From Bradyrhizobium sp. C9 (lineage in GTDB: Bacteria > Pseudomonadota > Alphaproteobacteria > Rhizobiales > Xanthobacteraceae), in assembly GCF_002532045.1 (NCBI RefSeq), contig NZ_NWTG01000002.1, positions 1 to 64,000 of the forward strand: a stretch of 64,000 bases of DNA, given 5' to 3'. The position numbers and the translations under genes are program-made. Within the stretch, counting starts at the first letter, position 1. Each line of letters begins with the position of its first letter. A model generated the notes under the pieces. It was not told where the DNA came from. It made no database searches and worked only from the letters and a program-made list of their open reading frames with translations. This document shows, piece after piece, positions 34,959-43,736 of the stretch.

Positions 34959-35891
34959 ATGGATGACAGCATCACCATCCGGCCGCTTCGTGAGGCTGAT
35001 GCGGAAGCGGTGGTCGAACTCTACGCAAAGGCGGCTGCGGTGGAACCGCGGCTGGGCCCTGTCACGCTGCCGCAGTGGGACCAGTTCCTGAAACTGCCGC
35101 AGAATCGTGGCGGCCGTGACTTCCGCATTGCTGAACGGAACGGCCGGCTGCTTGGCCTCGCTGAGTCATCGTTGCGCGATCAGGGCGCGCATCATTCCCG
35201 GTTCCTCAAGATCGTCGTCGCGCCCGAGATGCGGCGCCGCCGGATTGCCCTTGCCCTGTTCGACGACGTGCTTGCGATCGACACCGATCCCGATCTCACC
35301 GTCCAGACGCTGGTGAGCAGCGATTGGCCGGCGGGAATGGCCTTCGTCGCCGCCTTCGGCTTTGTTCATCTTGAGTCAGAGATCGGGATGAAATGCGTCG
35401 AGCCGTTACAGCCGGCGCGCACGCTCGCGGCGGCCCGCGCCACCATCGAGCAGGCCGGCGACGTCACCGCCTGCGCCGGCGAGGTCGCGCGCATCCACAA
35501 CGCCGCCTATGCCTCGGACGCCGCGTTCCGCCGGTATTCGCCGGAGGAGATGGCGCAGGTCCTGACCGAGAGTGAAGTCTGGATCGCGTCGGAAGATGGC
35601 CAGATGTCGGGCTTCTGCCTGACCGAGCCGGAACGGAACTCGATGTGGATCGAGTCGGTCGCCGTCGACCCGGCGCGGCAAGGACGCGGGCTCGGCCAGC
35701 TGCTGGTCTACCGCGTGCTGGCCGCACATGACGTGTCGGTCGAGCATCCCTGCTGGCTCAACGTCTCGAGCCGCAACGCGCCCGCGCTGAAGATCTACCG
35801 CCGGCTCGGATTCAAGCCGCAGCACGAGACCTGCCGCTTCAGCGCGCCGCGCGGCGAGCTGATCGGCGCGCGGGAGCGGCGGTTTCAATAG
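34959..35891 (+). CDS. Tandem GNAT-domain N-acetyltransferase
   Basis: 310 residues from ATG 34959 (a TTG three codons earlier is possible). Two GNAT folds are visible: the first (about 5-140) with KIVVAPEMRRRRIALALFDD, the second (about 150-300) with ESVAVDPARQGRGLGQLLVYR, the classical acetyl-CoA-binding loop, and NAPALKIYRRLGFK. The first domain's loop is poorer (RRRRIA for R/Q-x-x-G-x-G/A), so it may be structural. The acceptor substrate is unknown. Confidence 0.87.
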   Translation: MDDSITIRPLREADAEAVVELYAKAAAVEPRLGPVTLPQWDQFLKLPQNRGGRDFRIAERNGRLLGLAESSLRDQGAHHSRFLKIVVAPEMRRRRIALALFDDVLAIDTDPDLTVQTLVSSDWPAGMAFVAAFGFVHLESEIGMKCVEPLQPARTLAAARATIEQAGDVTACAGEVARIHNAAYASDAAFRRYSPEEMAQVLTESEVWIASEDGQMSGFCLTEPERNSMWIESVAVDPARQGRGLGQLLVYRVLAAHDVSVEHPCWLNVSSRNAPALKIYRRLGFKPQHETCRFSAPRGELIGARERRFQ

Positions 35892-35925
35892 ACGGCCCTT
35901 CGGAATGTCCGAGAAAACTAGTCTA

Positions 35926-35972
35926 TCCCCGTCACCCCCGCGCAACGGCTTTGCACGGGGATGACGGGACTT
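35926..35972. repeat. Short palindrome between convergent genes
   Basis: CCCCGTCACCCCCGCGCAAC followed by GGCTTTGCACGGGGATGACG forms an imperfect hairpin (CCCCGT...ACGGGG) between the GNAT and aminopeptidase stop codons. It could terminate either transcript. Confidence 0.4.
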
Positions 35973-36000
35973 AGTTGCTCAGGCTTCGCTAACCGCGCTT

Positions 36001-37257
36001 TTACGCCCACTCGCCCTTGCGGAACACCGGCACCGTGCGGCCGTCGGCGTGGATGCCGTCGATGTCGGTGTGGGCCGAGCCGATCATCCAGTCGATATGG
36101 ATCAGGCTCTTGTTGCCACCCTGCTCGGCGATCTGCTGCGGCGTCAGCTTGTCGCCGTTGACGAAGCATTTCGAGTAGCACTGGCCGAGCGCGATGTGCG
36201 AGGCGGCGTTCTCGTCGAACAGCGTGTTGAAGAACAACAGCCCGCTCTTCGAGATCGGCGAGGAGTGCGGCACCAGCGCGACCTCGCCGAGGCGGCGCGC
36301 GCCCTCGTCGGTATCGAGCACCTTGTTCAGCACTTCCTCGCCGCGCGAGGCCTTGGCCTCGACGATGCGGCCGTCCTCGAACTTCACCGAGATATTGTCG
36401 ATCAGCGTGCCCTGATAGGACAGCGGCTTGGAGCTGACGACGTGGCCCGAGACGCGGCGGCAGTGCGGCGTGGTGAAGACCTCCTCGGTCGGGATGTTGG
36501 CATTGCAGACAATGCCGTTCTTGGCGGTCGACGCGCCTCCTTCCCATTCATGACCATCGGCAAGGCCGATCGTAAGATCCATCCCGGGACCGGAATATTT
36601 CAATGCATGGAAGCGCTGGCCGTTCAGCCATTCGGTGCGCTCGCGGAGCTTCGCATTGTGCCTTTGCCAGTTGGCGACGGCGCCGTCCTGATCGACCCGG
36701 GACGCGGAGAAGATCGCATCCGCGAGCTTGGCCACCGCGACATCCTCGGCATCGTCGGGGAATACCTGTTTCGCCCACGACGTGCTCGGATAGGCGATGA
36801 TGTTCCAGTTGGTGTCGAAATTGACGATCTTCTCCAGCGCCGGCTGATAGGCGATCGAATTGGCCTTGCTGGCGCGCGCCACCTTGGTCGGATCCTCGCC
36901 CGACAGCAGCATCGGATTGTCGCCGACGATCGCAAGCCGCGCGGTGTTGGCGCCGAACGCCTTGGCCATGCCCTCATAGAGCCAGCTTGCGGCGCGATCG
37001 AAGCTCGCATCGCTGGCGTAGCGGTAGCGCGCCAGCGTGAGCTCCTCATCCGAGAAGAACGGGGTCACGAGACCCGCGCCGGCCTTGTAGGCGTGCTCCG
37101 CCACACGCCGCACCAGCGGCATGGCCGCGGAAGGCGCCGTCAGCAGCAGATCCTGCCCCGGCTGCAGTTGCAAGCCGACCTTGATCGCGACTTCGGCGAG
37201 CCGATCGAGTTTTACAGGATCGATCGAGGCGGAAAGGTTGCGTTGGTGTGCGGTCAT
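36001..37257 (-). CDS. M29-family aminopeptidase
   Basis: 418 residues from ATG 37257 (the frame is open to a TTG at 37323 without support). Metal-dependent exo-aminopeptidase like thermophilic aminopeptidase T/AmpS. Family landmarks: LTAPSAAMPLVRRVAEHAY near the N-terminus, ANIPTEEVFTTPH (metal-ligand Glu), HIALGQCYSKCF, and LIHIDWMIGS containing C-terminal ligands. Cytoplasmic, with broad substrate range in known members. It is a monocistronic leftward gene. Confidence 0.9.
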   Translation of the reverse strand: MTAHQRNLSASIDPVKLDRLAEVAIKVGLQLQPGQDLLLTAPSAAMPLVRRVAEHAYKAGAGLVTPFFSDEELTLARYRYASDASFDRAASWLYEGMAKAFGANTARLAIVGDNPMLLSGEDPTKVARASKANSIAYQPALEKIVNFDTNWNIIAYPSTSWAKQVFPDDAEDVAVAKLADAIFSASRVDQDGAVANWQRHNAKLRERTEWLNGQRFHALKYSGPGMDLTIGLADGHEWEGGASTAKNGIVCNANIPTEEVFTTPHCRRVSGHVVSSKPLSYQGTLIDNISVKFEDGRIVEAKASRGEEVLNKVLDTDEGARRLGEVALVPHSSPISKSGLLFFNTLFDENAASHIALGQCYSKCFVNGDKLTPQQIAEQGGNKSLIHIDWMIGSAHTDIDGIHADGRTVPVFRKGEWA

Positions 37258-37375
37258 GAAGCGTCCGGCCGTGTCGTTTGAGGGCTTTAAGGATTCGTAG
37301 TCCAATTCGATCCGCGTTCGCAAGGTTCCTGCCCGCCGCGCCCGATCACGCGACGGCGAGCAATTGCCTCGAATT

Positions 37376-38737
37376 TTACCGCTTCACTGAGGCCAGCACC
37401 CGGTCGACCATCTCGGGCGCGAGGCCGAGATAGTTTTTCGGCGCGGTGAGACGGTCGATCGTCGCCCGATCGATCCGGCTCGCGACGCGATCATCGGCTG
37501 CCAGCGCCTCGGCCAGCGTCAGGCCCTTGTCGTTGGCGACCCGGCAGGCGTCGTAGACCACATCATGCGCCTCCTGCCGGCCGATCGCCGGCGCAAGCCC
37601 CATCATCACGGCTTCGGCCACAATGAGCCCGCGGCTGATGTCGAGATTGGCGGCCATCCGCTTTTCATCAACAATGAGGCCGCCAAGCGCGAACCTGGCC
37701 TGGTGCAGCGCGCCCGCGGTCAGCACGAAGCTTTCCGGGATCGCCATCCATTCGGCGTGCCACGGGCCGGTGGCGCGCTCGAAATCCTGCACCATGGCAT
37801 CCAGCATCAGGCCGGCGTGCTGGCGCACCGCCTTGGAAGCGGCGAGCATCAGCTCCGATGAGATCGGATTGCGCTTCTGCGGCATGGTCGAGGACGCGCC
37901 GCGCCCCTTCACGAACGGTTCGTAGACCTCAGCGAATTCGGTCGAGGCCATGATCATGATGTCGAGCGCGATCTTGCCGAGCGTTCCCGTGACCAGCGCG
38001 AGGAAATTCACCGCCTCCGCCAGACCGTCGCGCGCGACATGCCAGGTCGAGACGGGAACGCCGAGGCCGAGCTCCGCGCACAGCGCCTCCTGGACCTCGA
38101 ACCCCTTGTCGCCCAGCGAGGCCAGCGTGCCGGCGGCGCCGGCGAACTGGCCGACCAGCACGCGCGGCTTCAGCTCGGCGAGCCGCGCGGCGTGGCGATC
38201 GAACGCGGCGAGCCAGATCGCGGTCTTGTAGCCGAAGGTCACCGGCAGCGCCTGCTGCAGATGGGTGCGGCCGGCCATCGGCGTATCGCGGTATTTCTTC
38301 GAGAGATCGGCGAGGATGCCGCGCAGCGCGGCGATGTCATCCTCGATGATCGCAAGGCCATCGCGCAGTTGCAACACCACGGCGGTGTCCATGATGTCCT
38401 GCGTGGTGGCGCCCCAATGGACATAACGGCCGGCCTCGCCGCACTGCTTCGCCATCTGGTGCACCAGCGGCAGGATCGGGTAGCCGACCACGTCGGTCTC
38501 CTGCCGCAGCAGGTCGAAATCGAACGCGGCGACATCGGTGCGCTTTGCGATCTCGGCGGCCGCGTCCGCCGGGATCACGCCGCAGCGCGCTTCGGCCTTT
38601 GCCAGCGCGACTTCGACCTCGGCGTAGCGCTGGAGCAGCCGCAGATCGGAAAACACCTCGCGCATCGCGCGCGTGCCGAAAGCATCGCGAAACAGCACGG
38701 AATCGAGGACGGTGGTCGAAGTGGAGAAGCCGGACAT
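37376..38737 (-). CDS. PcaB-like lyase (3-carboxy-cis,cis-muconate cycloisomerase/adenylosuccinate lyase family)
   Basis: 453-residue member of the fumarase/aspartase superfamily. The signature GASSTMPQKRNPI (about 280) is complete, and the catalytic His region HWGATTQDIMDT (about 107) is present. Overall it is closest to PcaB, which cycloisomerises carboxymuconate in the protocatechuate branch of the beta-ketoadipate pathway. It lies 60 bases downstream of a carboxymuconolactone decarboxylase-like gene on the same strand, which supports an aromatic or analogous ring-acid pathway. pcaG/H/D are not in the window, so the physiological substrate may differ. Confidence 0.85.
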   Translation of the reverse strand: MSGFSTSTTVLDSVLFRDAFGTRAMREVFSDLRLLQRYAEVEVALAKAEARCGVIPADAAAEIAKRTDVAAFDFDLLRQETDVVGYPILPLVHQMAKQCGEAGRYVHWGATTQDIMDTAVVLQLRDGLAIIEDDIAALRGILADLSKKYRDTPMAGRTHLQQALPVTFGYKTAIWLAAFDRHAARLAELKPRVLVGQFAGAAGTLASLGDKGFEVQEALCAELGLGVPVSTWHVARDGLAEAVNFLALVTGTLGKIALDIMIMASTEFAEVYEPFVKGRGASSTMPQKRNPISSELMLAASKAVRQHAGLMLDAMVQDFERATGPWHAEWMAIPESFVLTAGALHQARFALGGLIVDEKRMAANLDISRGLIVAEAVMMGLAPAIGRQEAHDVVYDACRVANDKGLTLAEALAADDRVASRIDRATIDRLTAPKNYLGLAPEMVDRVLASVKR

Positions 38738-38797
38738 GGACGCATCCTGTTGCCGTTCGCAGTCGGCAACGTCCCTATCACGGCGCAGGCCCGTGCC

Positions 38798-39187
38798 CTA
38801 CCCCTCCGCGGGCGCCTCGCCGAACACCTCGGCTGCGATCTTGCTGGTCTCGATCGCGGCCGGAATGCCGCAATACATCGCGACCAGCAGCAGGACGTCC
38901 TGCACCTGCGCCGCGGTGCAGCCATTGGCCAGCGCGCCCTTGGCATGAACGCGGAACTCGGTCGGCTTGCTGCTGGCCGCGGTGATGCCGAGCATGACGA
39001 GGCTGCGGATCTGGTCGGACAGGCCGCTGCGCTCCCAGACGTCGCCATAGACGTAAGCATTGATGATGTTTTGCAGCGGCGTGCCAAAATCGCCCGCGGC
39101 GGCCATCCGCTTGGCGACATCGACCTCGCCGAACATCTTCTGGCGCCGGCGCAGCCCGCGGGCATGGAGATCGCTGGTGTCCACCAT
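38798..39187 (-). CDS. Carboxymuconolactone decarboxylase-family protein (PcaC-like)
   Basis: 129-residue all-helical CMD-family protein (SLVMLGITAASSKPTEFRVH; ALANGCTAAQVQDVLLLVAM) of the length and pattern of 4-carboxymuconolactone decarboxylase. The CxxC redox motif of AhpD is absent, favouring the decarboxylase-type branch. It is the first gene of the leftward pair with the PcaB-like lyase, transcribed from the divergent region that carries the 18-bp palindrome at 39213-39230. Confidence 0.85.
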   Translation of the reverse strand: MVDTSDLHARGLRRRQKMFGEVDVAKRMAAAGDFGTPLQNIINAYVYGDVWERSGLSDQIRSLVMLGITAASSKPTEFRVHAKGALANGCTAAQVQDVLLLVAMYCGIPAAIETSKIAAEVFGEAPAEG

Positions 39188-39212
39188 CGTCGTCTGGCTC
39201 CCCTGTATGGGC

Positions 39213-39230
39213 TATTTATACGTATAAATA
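39213..39230. promoter_or_regulatory. 18-bp perfect palindrome, candidate GntR operator
   Basis: TATTTATACGTATAAATA is a perfect 18-bp palindrome in the 137-base divergent region between the PcaC-like gene and the Bug binding-protein gene. A second partial copy, CGTATAAAT, lies at 39286-39294, about 31 bases before the rightward ATG. The size and symmetry suit a HutC-type GntR regulator, and one is encoded at 42170 at the end of the rightward operon. Binding is inferred. Confidence 0.6.
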
Positions 39231-39324
39231 TGTCACATCTCAATATTTCCATGGGCTAGATGCTTGCACTTCTGATCTAATTGTCCGTATAAATTCGGCA
39301 AAAGCGGAGGCGGAGGAGACCGGG

Positions 39325-40284
39325 ATGAAGTTACGGCTGGGGCTGCTCGTCGTCCTGCTCGCTGCGCTTCCGGCCCTCCCGACGGTTGCAGCGGACGATT
39401 ACCCGCAACGGCCAATCAAGATCATCGTGCCGTTTCCGGCCGGCGCCGGGCCTGACAATGTCGCGCGGCTGGTCGGCCAGCATCTGCAGGACGCGTTCGG
39501 CCAGACCGTGCTGATCGAGAACCGCGCCGGCGCGCTCGGCAGCATCGGCGCCCAGGAAGTCGCCCGCAGCGCGCCTGACGGCTACACGCTGTTGATGGGC
39601 ACCAACACCACCCATGCCAGCAATGTCGCGACGCTGAAGAGCCTGCCCTACGACCCGGTGAAGGATTTCGCGCCGGTCATCCGCACCACCACCACGGCGA
39701 TGGTGCTGCTGGTCAACCCGAAGCTCGCAGCGAAGGACCTGCCGCAGTTCCTCAGCTACGCCAAGGTTACCCCCAATCTGACCGCGGGCTACGGCTCCGG
39801 CGCGTCGCAGATCTCGATCGCGCAGCTGCAATCGCGCGGCGGCCTGTCGCTGATCGCAGCGTCCTACCGCGGCGTGCCGCAGGCGATGACCGACGTGATG
39901 GCCGGCGTCATCGACCTGACCTTCGGCGATTTCTCGGTCGCGATCCCGCAGATGCAGGGCGGCACCTTGCGCGGAATCGCCGTGACATCGGCGACCCGCA
40001 ACGAACTGACGCCTGGCCTGCCCGCGCTCTCCGAAGCGATGCCGGGCTTCGAGGCCACCATCTGGTACGGGCTGTTTGCGCCGGCTGGCACGCCGGAACC
40101 GGTGGTCAACAAGCTCTACGCCGAGTGCGCCAAGTACCTCGCGATGCCGGAGACCAGGAAGAAACTCGCCGATGTCGGCGTGATCGTGGCGCCGCTGGCG
40201 CCGGCCGAGTTCGGCGCCTTCGTCAAGAGCGAGGTCGCGCGCTGGTCGGCCGAAGTGAAGGCGGCCGGCATCCAGCCGCAATAG
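39325..40284 (+). CDS. Bug-family (TctC-type) periplasmic solute-binding protein
   Basis: 319 residues with a signal peptide (LGLLVVLLAALPALPTVAA) and strong ribosome binding site GGAGGAG. Family landmarks: YPQRPIKIIVPFPAGAGPDN, IENRAGALGSIGAQEVA and APDGYTLLMGTNTTHA. These proteins bind carboxylates for tripartite tricarboxylate transporters, but the TctA/TctB membrane parts are not here, as is usual for orphan Bug proteins. It heads the rightward catabolic operon with two dehydrogenases and a GntR gene. Confidence 0.92.
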   Translation: MKLRLGLLVVLLAALPALPTVAADDYPQRPIKIIVPFPAGAGPDNVARLVGQHLQDAFGQTVLIENRAGALGSIGAQEVARSAPDGYTLLMGTNTTHASNVATLKSLPYDPVKDFAPVIRTTTTAMVLLVNPKLAAKDLPQFLSYAKVTPNLTAGYGSGASQISIAQLQSRGGLSLIAASYRGVPQAMTDVMAGVIDLTFGDFSVAIPQMQGGTLRGIAVTSATRNELTPGLPALSEAMPGFEATIWYGLFAPAGTPEPVVNKLYAECAKYLAMPETRKKLADVGVIVAPLAPAEFGAFVKSEVARWSAEVKAAGIQPQ

Positions 40285-40298
40285 AGCGGCGTCGCATC

Positions 40299-41186
40299 AT
40301 GGCTCGCCAGACACCTGTCGGCATGATCGGCCTGGGCCTGATGGGATCGGCGCTCTCCGCGCGGCTGATCGATGCCGGCTTAGGCGTAATCGGCTTCGAC
40401 GTCGATGCCGCGAAGCGCGACGGCTTGCTCGCCAGTGGCGCCGAGTTCGCGGCCTTCGCCGCCGACGTGGCGGCGCGGTGCCGGACCATCGTCATCGCGG
40501 TATATGACGCGGCCCAGGTCACGGGCCTGCTGCCGGACCTCGCGAACGCGACAGTGCCGCCGCTCGTGATCTGCACCACCACCTGCGCGCCGGGCGAGAT
40601 CACGGCAATCGCCGAATTCGCGGCACGCTCGCGCCTCGCCCTCATCGAAGCGCCGATTTCGGGCACCAGCGCCGAAGTCCGCGCCGGCACGGCCACCGCG
40701 CTGGTCGCCGGCGATGGCGACGTCATCGCAGCCGCCGCGGCGACGCTCGACATCCTCTGCCCGCAGCAGATCCGTGTCGGCGCGATCGGCAATGCCAGCC
40801 GCACCAAGCTCGCCATCAACCTGATCCTGCAGAACAACCGCGCCGCCTTGGCCGAGGGCATCGCCTTTGCCGAGAGCCTCGGCCTCGATGGCTCGAGCTT
40901 CCTTGCGACGGCGCGGCAATCGGCGGCATATTCCAGGGCGATGGATAGCAAGGGATCGAAGATGCTGGCGCGGGATTTCGCGCCGCAATCGCATATCGCG
41001 CAGACCTTGAAGGACGCCGAGCTGATCCTGCAGGAGGCCGGCCGGCACGGCCTGTCTCTGCCGCTGACCTCGGTGCAGGCCGAGTTGCTGCGCGCTGCGA
41101 TCGCGCTGCAGGGCCCCGACAGCGACAGCGCCGCTGTCATCGAGGCGATCCGTGCCGGACGCGATCAGGACAAGGAACACTCATGA
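40299..41186 (+). CDS. 3-hydroxyisobutyrate dehydrogenase-like NAD(P) oxidoreductase
   Basis: 295 residues from ATG 40299, 14 bases after the binding-protein stop; the frame open back to 40125 is spurious. N-terminal Rossmann motif GMIGLGLMGSALSARL, substrate loop APISGTSAEVRAGTATALVAGD, and catalytic Lys in SRTKLAINLILQNN identify the beta-hydroxyacid dehydrogenase family. It would oxidise a small 3-hydroxyacid. It overlaps the next gene as ATGA. Confidence 0.9.
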   Translation: MARQTPVGMIGLGLMGSALSARLIDAGLGVIGFDVDAAKRDGLLASGAEFAAFAADVAARCRTIVIAVYDAAQVTGLLPDLANATVPPLVICTTTCAPGEITAIAEFAARSRLALIEAPISGTSAEVRAGTATALVAGDGDVIAAAAATLDILCPQQIRVGAIGNASRTKLAINLILQNNRAALAEGIAFAESLGLDGSSFLATARQSAAYSRAMDSKGSKMLARDFAPQSHIAQTLKDAELILQEAGRHGLSLPLTSVQAELLRAAIALQGPDSDSAAVIEAIRAGRDQDKEHS

Positions 41187-42163
41187 TCAATTGTGCGATC
41201 GCGGGCCTCGGCCGCTGGGGCCGCGCGCTGGTCGAGGCTGCGCAGAGCGAGCCCCGGCTGAGGATCGTCAGCGCGGTGGAACCCGACATGAGCGGCGCCG
41301 CGAGCTTCTGCGCGGCACATAACCTCTCCCCCGCGGCCAGCCTCGAGGCCGTGCTGGCCGCGCCTGGTATCGATGCCGTGCTGCTGGCAACACCGCATTC
41401 GCTGCACCGGAACCAGGTGATCGCGGCAGCCGCGGCCGGTAAACAGGTGTTTTGCGAGAAGCCGCTGGCGCTGAGGCGCAGCGATGCCGCCGAGATGTTC
41501 GCGGCCTGCCGCAAGGCCGGCGTGCTGCTCGCGGTCGGGCATAACCGCCGGTTCTGGCCGTCGATGCAGGCACTCCGCGCGATGGTCGCCGGCGGCGAGC
41601 TCGGCACCATCCTGCATGTCGAGGGCCACAACAGCAACGAGAACTCGCAAGCCATCACGCAGGGCTGGCGGCTGTCGCCCGAGGAATCGCCGGGTGGCGG
41701 GCTGACCGGCGCCGGGCTGCATGTGCTCGACGGCTTCGTCAGCCTCATTGGTCCTGCCCGACAGGTTTATGCCCGGTTGAGTGAACGCGAGGCCGGGCCG
41801 CCGCCACTCGACACTGCAACTTTAGCGATTGAATTTGTGAATGGCGTAAGTGCAACCCTTGCGACAATCCGCGCAACGCCGTTCTATTGGCGCGTGCATG
41901 TGTTCGGGACGAAGGGATCTGCTGAAGTGCTCGACGAGGGGACGATGGTGCTACGGAAATCTGGCGAGGCGCCGGCGACGACGCGCTATCCGCCGGTCAA
42001 CACGCTCGCCGCGGAACTTTCGGCCTTTGCCGACGCGGTCGAACGCAGACAGCCGTTCCCGGTGTCCGAAGCAGACGTGCTGGCGACGCTCTCAGCGTTC
42101 GAAGCCGCGTTGCAGTCGATGCAGTCTGGACATCCGGTTGCCTGCCATACGGCATACCAGTGA
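41183..42163 (+). CDS. Gfo/Idh/MocA-family oxidoreductase
   Basis: 326 residues; ATG overlaps the preceding stop (ATGA), ribosome binding site AAGGAA. N-terminal Rossmann motif AGLGRWGRAL, cofactor-proximal FCEKPLAL (catalytic Lys of the EKP motif) and the C-terminal sheet domain typical of the family. Substrates of this family are usually sugars, inositols or related polyols. In this operon it may act on the same compound as the preceding dehydrogenase. Confidence 0.9.
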   Translation: MINCAIAGLGRWGRALVEAAQSEPRLRIVSAVEPDMSGAASFCAAHNLSPAASLEAVLAAPGIDAVLLATPHSLHRNQVIAAAAAGKQVFCEKPLALRRSDAAEMFAACRKAGVLLAVGHNRRFWPSMQALRAMVAGGELGTILHVEGHNSNENSQAITQGWRLSPEESPGGGLTGAGLHVLDGFVSLIGPARQVYARLSEREAGPPPLDTATLAIEFVNGVSATLATIRATPFYWRVHVFGTKGSAEVLDEGTMVLRKSGEAPATTRYPPVNTLAAELSAFADAVERRQPFPVSEADVLATLSAFEAALQSMQSGHPVACHTAYQ

Positions 42164-42169
42164 TCCGCC

Positions 42170-42925
42170 ATGTCTGAACAACCGGAGAGGGCGAGATCGT
42201 CCCGCTACCGCGACATCGCCACCGGGCTGCAGAAGGACATTCGTCTCGGCACCTACGCGGTCGGCAATCTGCTGCCGACCGAAACCGAGTTGATGGCGAG
42301 CTATCAGGCGAGTCGCCAGACCGTGCGCGAGGCGCTGCGCATCCTGATCGACCAGGGCCTGATCGTGCGTCGCGCCGGCCTCGGGTCGGTGGTGATCGCC
42401 TCCGAGCCGCCGGTGCTGTTCACCCACAGCGTCAAGTCGCTCGGCGAGTGGCTGCGCTATTCCAACGAGACCTACCGCGACGTGGTTGCTAGCGGCGACA
42501 TCGTCGCCGACCGCAAGCTCGCCGCGCTCCTGAAATGCGAGCCCGGCAAGAGCTGGTTCCTGATCGAGGCCGTGCGCCGCTCCGACCAGTTCGCCGCACC
42601 GCTCGGCTGGACCGAGATCTACGTGCTGCGCCGATTCGCCGATGTCGTGACCCGCAGCGACCACGGCCGCACCCCGGTGCACGAGCAGATCGCCAAGATG
42701 TACGGCCAGGTCACCGAGCGCGCGCAGATGGAAATCTTCGTGCGGGGCATGCCGGCGCCGATCGCCAAGGCTCTCGGCGTCAAGACCGGATCGCCGGCGC
42801 TCACCGTGGTACGCCGCTACTACGGCCTGCGCGAAGAACTGTTCGAGGTCACCATCACCACGCACCCGGAAGGGCGCTACACCTACACGATGGATATGCA
42901 GCGCTCGCTGCGACCGAAGCTCTAG
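42170..42925 (+). CDS. GntR-family transcriptional regulator (HutC/UTRA subfamily)
   Basis: 251 residues. The N-terminal winged helix includes LLPTETELMASYQASRQTVR and EALRILIDQGLIVRR (about 30-70); the C-terminal UTRA effector domain ends in YYGLREELFEVTITTHPEG. It is the last gene of the rightward operon, 6 bases after the MocA-like stop. The most likely targets are this operon and the divergent PcaC/PcaB-like pair through the palindrome at 39213. The effector is probably a pathway intermediate. Confidence 0.92.
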   Translation: MSEQPERARSSRYRDIATGLQKDIRLGTYAVGNLLPTETELMASYQASRQTVREALRILIDQGLIVRRAGLGSVVIASEPPVLFTHSVKSLGEWLRYSNETYRDVVASGDIVADRKLAALLKCEPGKSWFLIEAVRRSDQFAAPLGWTEIYVLRRFADVVTRSDHGRTPVHEQIAKMYGQVTERAQMEIFVRGMPAPIAKALGVKTGSPALTVVRRYYGLREELFEVTITTHPEGRYTYTMDMQRSLRPKL

Positions 42926-42934
42926 ATTCTAGCT

Positions 42935-43040
42935 TTGACGCGTTTTCTTCACGCGAACGGCTGTCCACTTCGCTCGAAAACGCTCTGAATTTGTGGAGAC
43001 GCGTTGTCTTGACGCGAGCCGGAAGCCGCTTCGCTTGATA
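42935..43040. repeat. Imperfect palindromic element (TTCTTCACGCGAAC/CTTCGCTCGAAAACG type)
   Basis: The stretch after the GntR stop contains GACGCGTTTTCTTCACGCGA, CCACTTCGCTCGAAAACGC and a second GACGCGTTGTCTTGACGCG, a partially palindromic intergenic family. A related copy (CTTCACGCGAACCGGAGG, CTCGCGTGAACGCG) is at 52895-52940. It could terminate the GntR operon. Confidence 0.5.
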
Positions 43041-43045
43041 TCGCG

Positions 43046-43189
43046 CTAGCGCGCCCGGGCCAGATGCGTGCTGCTGGCAGAGGTATGTGCCATCTGCGGG
43101 GTTCCGCTCACGCCCCAAACCACGACCGCGATCAGCGCGGCCGCCCAGACATATGGCACAGCATTCGGCTTCTTCATTTCCGAGATCAT
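43046..43189 (-). CDS. Hypothetical small membrane protein
   Basis: 47 residues from ATG 43189 (MISEMKK) or 43 from ATG 43177. One predicted transmembrane helix (YVWAAALIAVVVWGV) follows a Lys-containing N-terminus, then a Ser/Thr/His-rich tail. The ribosome binding sites are weak. It stands alone between the GntR gene and the next rightward small gene. I do not recognise it; it may be real because the hydrophobic segment is well formed and positively flanked. Confidence 0.35.
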   Translation of the reverse strand: MISEMKKPNAVPYVWAAALIAVVVWGVSGTPQMAHTSASSTHLARAR

Positions 43190-43559
43190 CCCCAACGTTT
43201 CAGGAGGACCGATTGACCTCACGATCTCGGTCGTGAATCTCACGATCTTAATCGTCAGCGTCTCACCAGGTACCCGTCCTTCACAACGCTACTAAGGTTA
43301 GACCTTGTCGGTTTCGGGACATCTTCGTGCGAATCCGGAAATGATTTCGTCGGAACCGGGCCGCCTCATCCGAATTGATGAGACCGAGGTCTCAACGGCC
43401 TCAGCGCTTGCGACAAGGCTGGAGAATTTCCTGCTCAAATTTGAGTCAGATGCACAACAAACATTCCAAAGACCACCCGCTGAATTCTTTTTGATTGTCC
43501 GCCGAACTCCGGCCGTGGCATGCCTGCGCCTGTGACGCTGCGATGACAAGGGTTCTCCC
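43190..43559. other. 370-base stretch with no supported gene
   Basis: The 76-codon frame at 43305-43535 starts with TTG, has no ribosome binding site and resembles nothing I know. I see no RNA gene or strong palindrome here. Confidence 0.4.
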
Positions 43560-43736
43560 GTGACTGCCCAACCGGCTAAACCGCACGGCGGCTCCCGCCG
43601 CCACTCCCAGAAAACCCAGGACGAGGTCGCGCGGTCGCTGGAGCGGGAGCTGCAGTTCTTGGCGGAAGAGCGCCAGGAGCGTGCCCTTCGGCTCGGCCTC
43701 GACTTCGCAGCCAAGACGCCGAAGACCGACCACTAG
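43560..43736 (+). CDS. Small charged helical protein (58 residues), hypothetical
   Basis: GTG start at 43560 with AAGGG nine bases upstream; stop TAG at 43734. The protein has a basic Gly/Ser/Arg-rich start (MTAQPAKPHGGSRRHSQ) followed by a strongly amphipathic, Glu/Arg/Leu-rich helix (SLERELQFLAEERQERALRL). The codon use is G+C-rich at third positions like that of its neighbours, which supports a real gene. I do not recognise a family. Confidence 0.5.
   Translation: MTAQPAKPHGGSRRHSQKTQDEVARSLERELQFLAEERQERALRLGLDFAAKTPKTDH

Noticed and set aside
43305..43535. 76-codon plus-strand frame with TTG start
   Set aside because: No ribosome binding site and no recognisable pattern; left as an uncertain gap.
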